This document shows positions 62,038 to 64,000 of a stretch of 64,000 nucleotides of DNA, one piece after another. Within the stretch, counting starts at the first letter, position 1. Each line of letters starts with the position of its first letter. The notes under the pieces are model-generated. The model saw only the letters and a program-made list of their open reading frames with translations. It made no database searches and was not told where the DNA came from. Origin of the DNA: Leptotrichia hongkongensis (GTDB lineage: Bacteria; Fusobacteriota; Fusobacteriia; Fusobacteriales; Leptotrichiaceae). Both the position numbers and the translations under genes were made by a program. The stretch spans positions 248,001-312,000 of the forward strand of contig NZ_AP019846.1 in assembly GCF_007990635.1 (NCBI RefSeq), read 5' to 3'.

Positions 62038-64000
62038 ATGAACAAACTTATTGAAAGATATAGTTTCGGGAAAATAGTAGATAGAGGGGAAATGCCGCAC
62101 TTTTTAGAATTTCAACTAAATTCTTATGAAGATTTTTTACAGACTAAAGTGCCACCTCAAAAAAGAGAAAATAAAGGTTTTGAAGCAATCTTTAATGAAA
62201 TTTTTCCAATTGAATCCAGCAATGGATTACTAAAATTAGAATACTTATGGTATGAAATTCACGATAATGATGAGCCTTTAAATGATGAATTGGAATGTAA
62301 AAAAAGAGGTAAAACATATTCTGGGCAATTAAAAGTTAGATTAAAATTAACTAACAAGAGAACAGGAGAAATTCAGGAAACATTAGTTCATTTCGGAGAT
62401 ATACCACTTATGACTGATAAAGCGACATTTATTATAAATGGTGCTGAAAGAGTCGTTATTTCTCAATTACACAGATCACCAGGAATTACTTTTAACAAGG
62501 AATTGAATATTCAGACAGGAAAAGATGTGTTTATTGGGAAAATTATCCCTTATAAAGGAACATGGCTTGAATTTGAAACTGATAAAAATGACATCTTAAA
62601 TGTAAAAATTGATAGAAGAAAGAAAGTATTATTACCAGTATTTTTAAAAGCGGTTGATTTTTTCCAAAATAATACGGAAATTATGAATCATTTCTTTGAA
62701 AAAAAAGAAGTAGAGTTATCAGAACTTTATTCAAAATATAGAGATACTGAGCTGGAAGAAGTTTTGCGTTCAAGATTAGAAGGAAGTTTTGTAAGGGAAG
62801 ATATTTTAGATGAAGAAACAGGAGAGTTTGTTGCAGAAGCAGAAGAAATTATTGATATGCCTGTAATTCAGAAAATAATAGATGCAAAAGTGCCTGTAAT
62901 TAATATTTGGGAAGTGAAGCCTGAAGATAGAATTATTGCAAACGCTTTAGTGCATGATAGCACAAAAAATAGTGATGAAGCTGTTATTGAAGTATTTAGA
63001 AAATTGCGTCCAGGTGACTTAGTAACTGTAGACAGTGCAAGATCGCTTGTTAAACAGATGTTTTTTAATCCGCAAAGATACGATTTGGCAGATGTTGGAA
63101 GATATAAAATTAACAAAAGATTGAAAATAGATGTACCAGCAGATGTGATTGTACTTACAAAAGAAGATGTTTTACAAACTATTGAATACGTAAAAAATCT
63201 TGTAAGTGGAGAAGGCTTTACAGATGATATTGATAACTTATCAAACAGACGTGTAAGAGGTGTTGGAGAGCTACTTTCTATCCAAATAAAAGGTGGAATG
63301 CTTAAAATGTCTAAAATGGTCAGAGAAAAAATGACAATTCAAGATATTACAACACTGACTCCGCAAAGTCTTTTAAATACAAAACCATTAAATGCGTTAA
63401 TTCTTGAATTTTTTGGAAGTGGACAGCTGTCACAATTTATGGATCAGTCTAATCCATTGTCAGAATTGACTCATAAGAGAAGAATTTCAGCATTAGGACC
63501 AGGGGGACTTTCAAGAGATAGAGCAGGATTTGAGGTGCGTGACGTTCATAACTCGCATTATGGAAGAATTTGTCCAATAGAAACTCCAGAAGGACCAAAT
63601 ATCGGACTTATTGCTTCACTTTCAACTTATGGGAAAGTTAATAAATACGGGTTTATAGAAACTCCGTTTGTAAAAATAAACGATGGAAAAGCTGATTTTA
63701 ATGATATTAGATATTTAGCAGCTGATGAAGAGGAAGGACTGTTTATCGCACAGGCTGATACTCCTATTGATAAAGACGGAAATTTCTTGACTGATGAAGT
63801 TGTTTGCCGTTATGGAGATGAAATTGTGCATATTGATAAATCAAAAGTTGATATTTTGGACGTGTCACCTAAACAGCTAGTATCTGTTTCGGCGGGATTA
63901 ATTCCATTCTTGGAACATGATGACGCCAACCGTGCATTGATGGGTTCAAATATGCAACGTCAAGCAGTACCGTTGTTAAAAACACAGGCTCCTTATGTAG
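62038..64000 (+). CDS. rpoB: DNA-directed RNA polymerase beta subunit, 5' part
   Basis: N-terminal 654 residues of the beta subunit; the gene continues beyond the window. Start ATG 62038 with AGGGAGGA upstream; MNKLIERYSFGKIVDRGEMP begins the protein. The rifampicin region is visible as GSGQLSQFMDQSNPLSEL and THKRRISALGPGGLSRDRAG, with the usual sensitive residues (Gln and Asp of SQFMDQ, His of THKRR, Ser of RRISALG) unchanged, so no resistance substitution is seen. Then GRICPIETPEGPNIGLI follows as expected. Downstream of rplL as in most bacteria. Confidence 0.98.
   Translation, partial: MNKLIERYSFGKIVDRGEMPHFLEFQLNSYEDFLQTKVPPQKRENKGFEAIFNEIFPIESSNGLLKLEYLWYEIHDNDEPLNDELECKKRGKTYSGQLKVRLKLTNKRTGEIQETLVHFGDIPLMTDKATFIINGAERVVISQLHRSPGITFNKELNIQTGKDVFIGKIIPYKGTWLEFETDKNDILNVKIDRRKKVLLPVFLKAVDFFQNNTEIMNHFFEKKEVELSELYSKYRDTELEEVLRSRLEGSFVREDILDEETGEFVAEAEEIIDMPVIQKIIDAKVPVINIWEVKPEDRIIANALVHDSTKNSDEAVIEVFRKLRPGDLVTVDSARSLVKQMFFNPQRYDLADVGRYKINKRLKIDVPADVIVLTKEDVLQTIEYVKNLVSGEGFTDDIDNLSNRRVRGVGELLSIQIKGGMLKMSKMVREKMTIQDITTLTPQSLLNTKPLNALILEFFGSGQLSQFMDQSNPLSELTHKRRISALGPGGLSRDRAGFEVRDVHNSHYGRICPIETPEGPNIGLIASLSTYGKVNKYGFIETPFVKINDGKADFNDIRYLAADEEEGLFIAQADTPIDKDGNFLTDEVVCRYGDEIVHIDKSKVDILDVSPKQLVSVSAGLIPFLEHDDANRALMGSNMQRQAVPLLKTQAPYV

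Noticed and set aside
63415-63560. Rifampicin-resistance substitution in rpoB
   Set aside because: The residues commonly changed in resistant strains all have the sensitive-type identity.
1-64000. CRISPR array
   Set aside because: No regularly spaced direct repeats of 24-40 bases were seen; the repeats found are dispersed singly.

Overview
The window is AT-rich DNA with compact bacterial genes, mostly AGGAGG-type ribosome binding sites, frequent TTG and GTG starts, and an OmpA-family outer-membrane protein beside Gram-negative features (lipoprotein signal peptidase, SGNH/OatA-like acyltransferase). Base composition, gene content and intergenic hairpins suggest a fermentative member of the Fusobacteriota, most likely Leptotrichiaceae (Leptotrichia-like). 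This taxonomic call is inference; no rRNA gene is present to confirm it.

Layout. 1-5.5 kb: the 3' end of a PatB/MalY-type C-S lyase, msrA, then a minus-strand envelope group (OatA-like O-acyltransferase with a C-terminal SGNH domain, a stand-alone SGNH paralogue, two paralogous small exported proteins). 5.7-13.3 kb: tex, lctP-type lactate permease, ileS, lspA. 13.3-20.1 kb: glyQ and glyS, separated by a three-gene insertion (N6-adenine methyltransferase, DUF262 protein, HEPN-domain protein) that looks like a defence island. 20.3-31 kb: ompA-like porin, HPr, ribosomal protein S1 homologue, ilvE, then a minus-strand group (LMW phosphatase, sirtuin, pyrD, Sel1-like repeat protein, trxB, trxA) opposite an ArsR-rhodanese regulator. 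32-35 kb: D,D-carboxypeptidase, murI, ruvA, small basic exported protein.

35.8-46.9 kb is the most unusual region. It is a same-strand locus encoding a J-domain protein, two FHA proteins, a membrane PP2C phosphatase with a long coiled-coil/TPR-like region, a degenerate PP2C-like membrane protein, a non-RD Ser/Thr kinase, a divergent Hsp70-like ATPase and a HlyD-like membrane-fusion protein. Together they look like a complete phospho-signalling circuit joined to a chaperone pair and an envelope protein. 47-56.7 kb: CapA-like protein, asnA, a candidate structured RNA, a DIP1984-family protein, and a pyruvate-dehydrogenase-type operon with lipoate ligase. In this operon the lipoyl domain is on E3, and E2 instead carries two subunit-binding domains.

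56.7-64 kb: an IS3-like remnant, a decayed gene, then the classic rpmG - tRNA-Trp - secE - nusG - rplK - rplA - rplJ - rplL - rpoB cluster with an L10 leader; rpoB runs off the window.

Two global observations affect annotation. Six apparent single-base deletions, all in homopolymers, lie between 16.0 and 20.0 kb and include the essential glyS, so the frameshifts there are probably sequence errors rather than decay. Several families of short intergenic repeats and hairpins also recur across the window.
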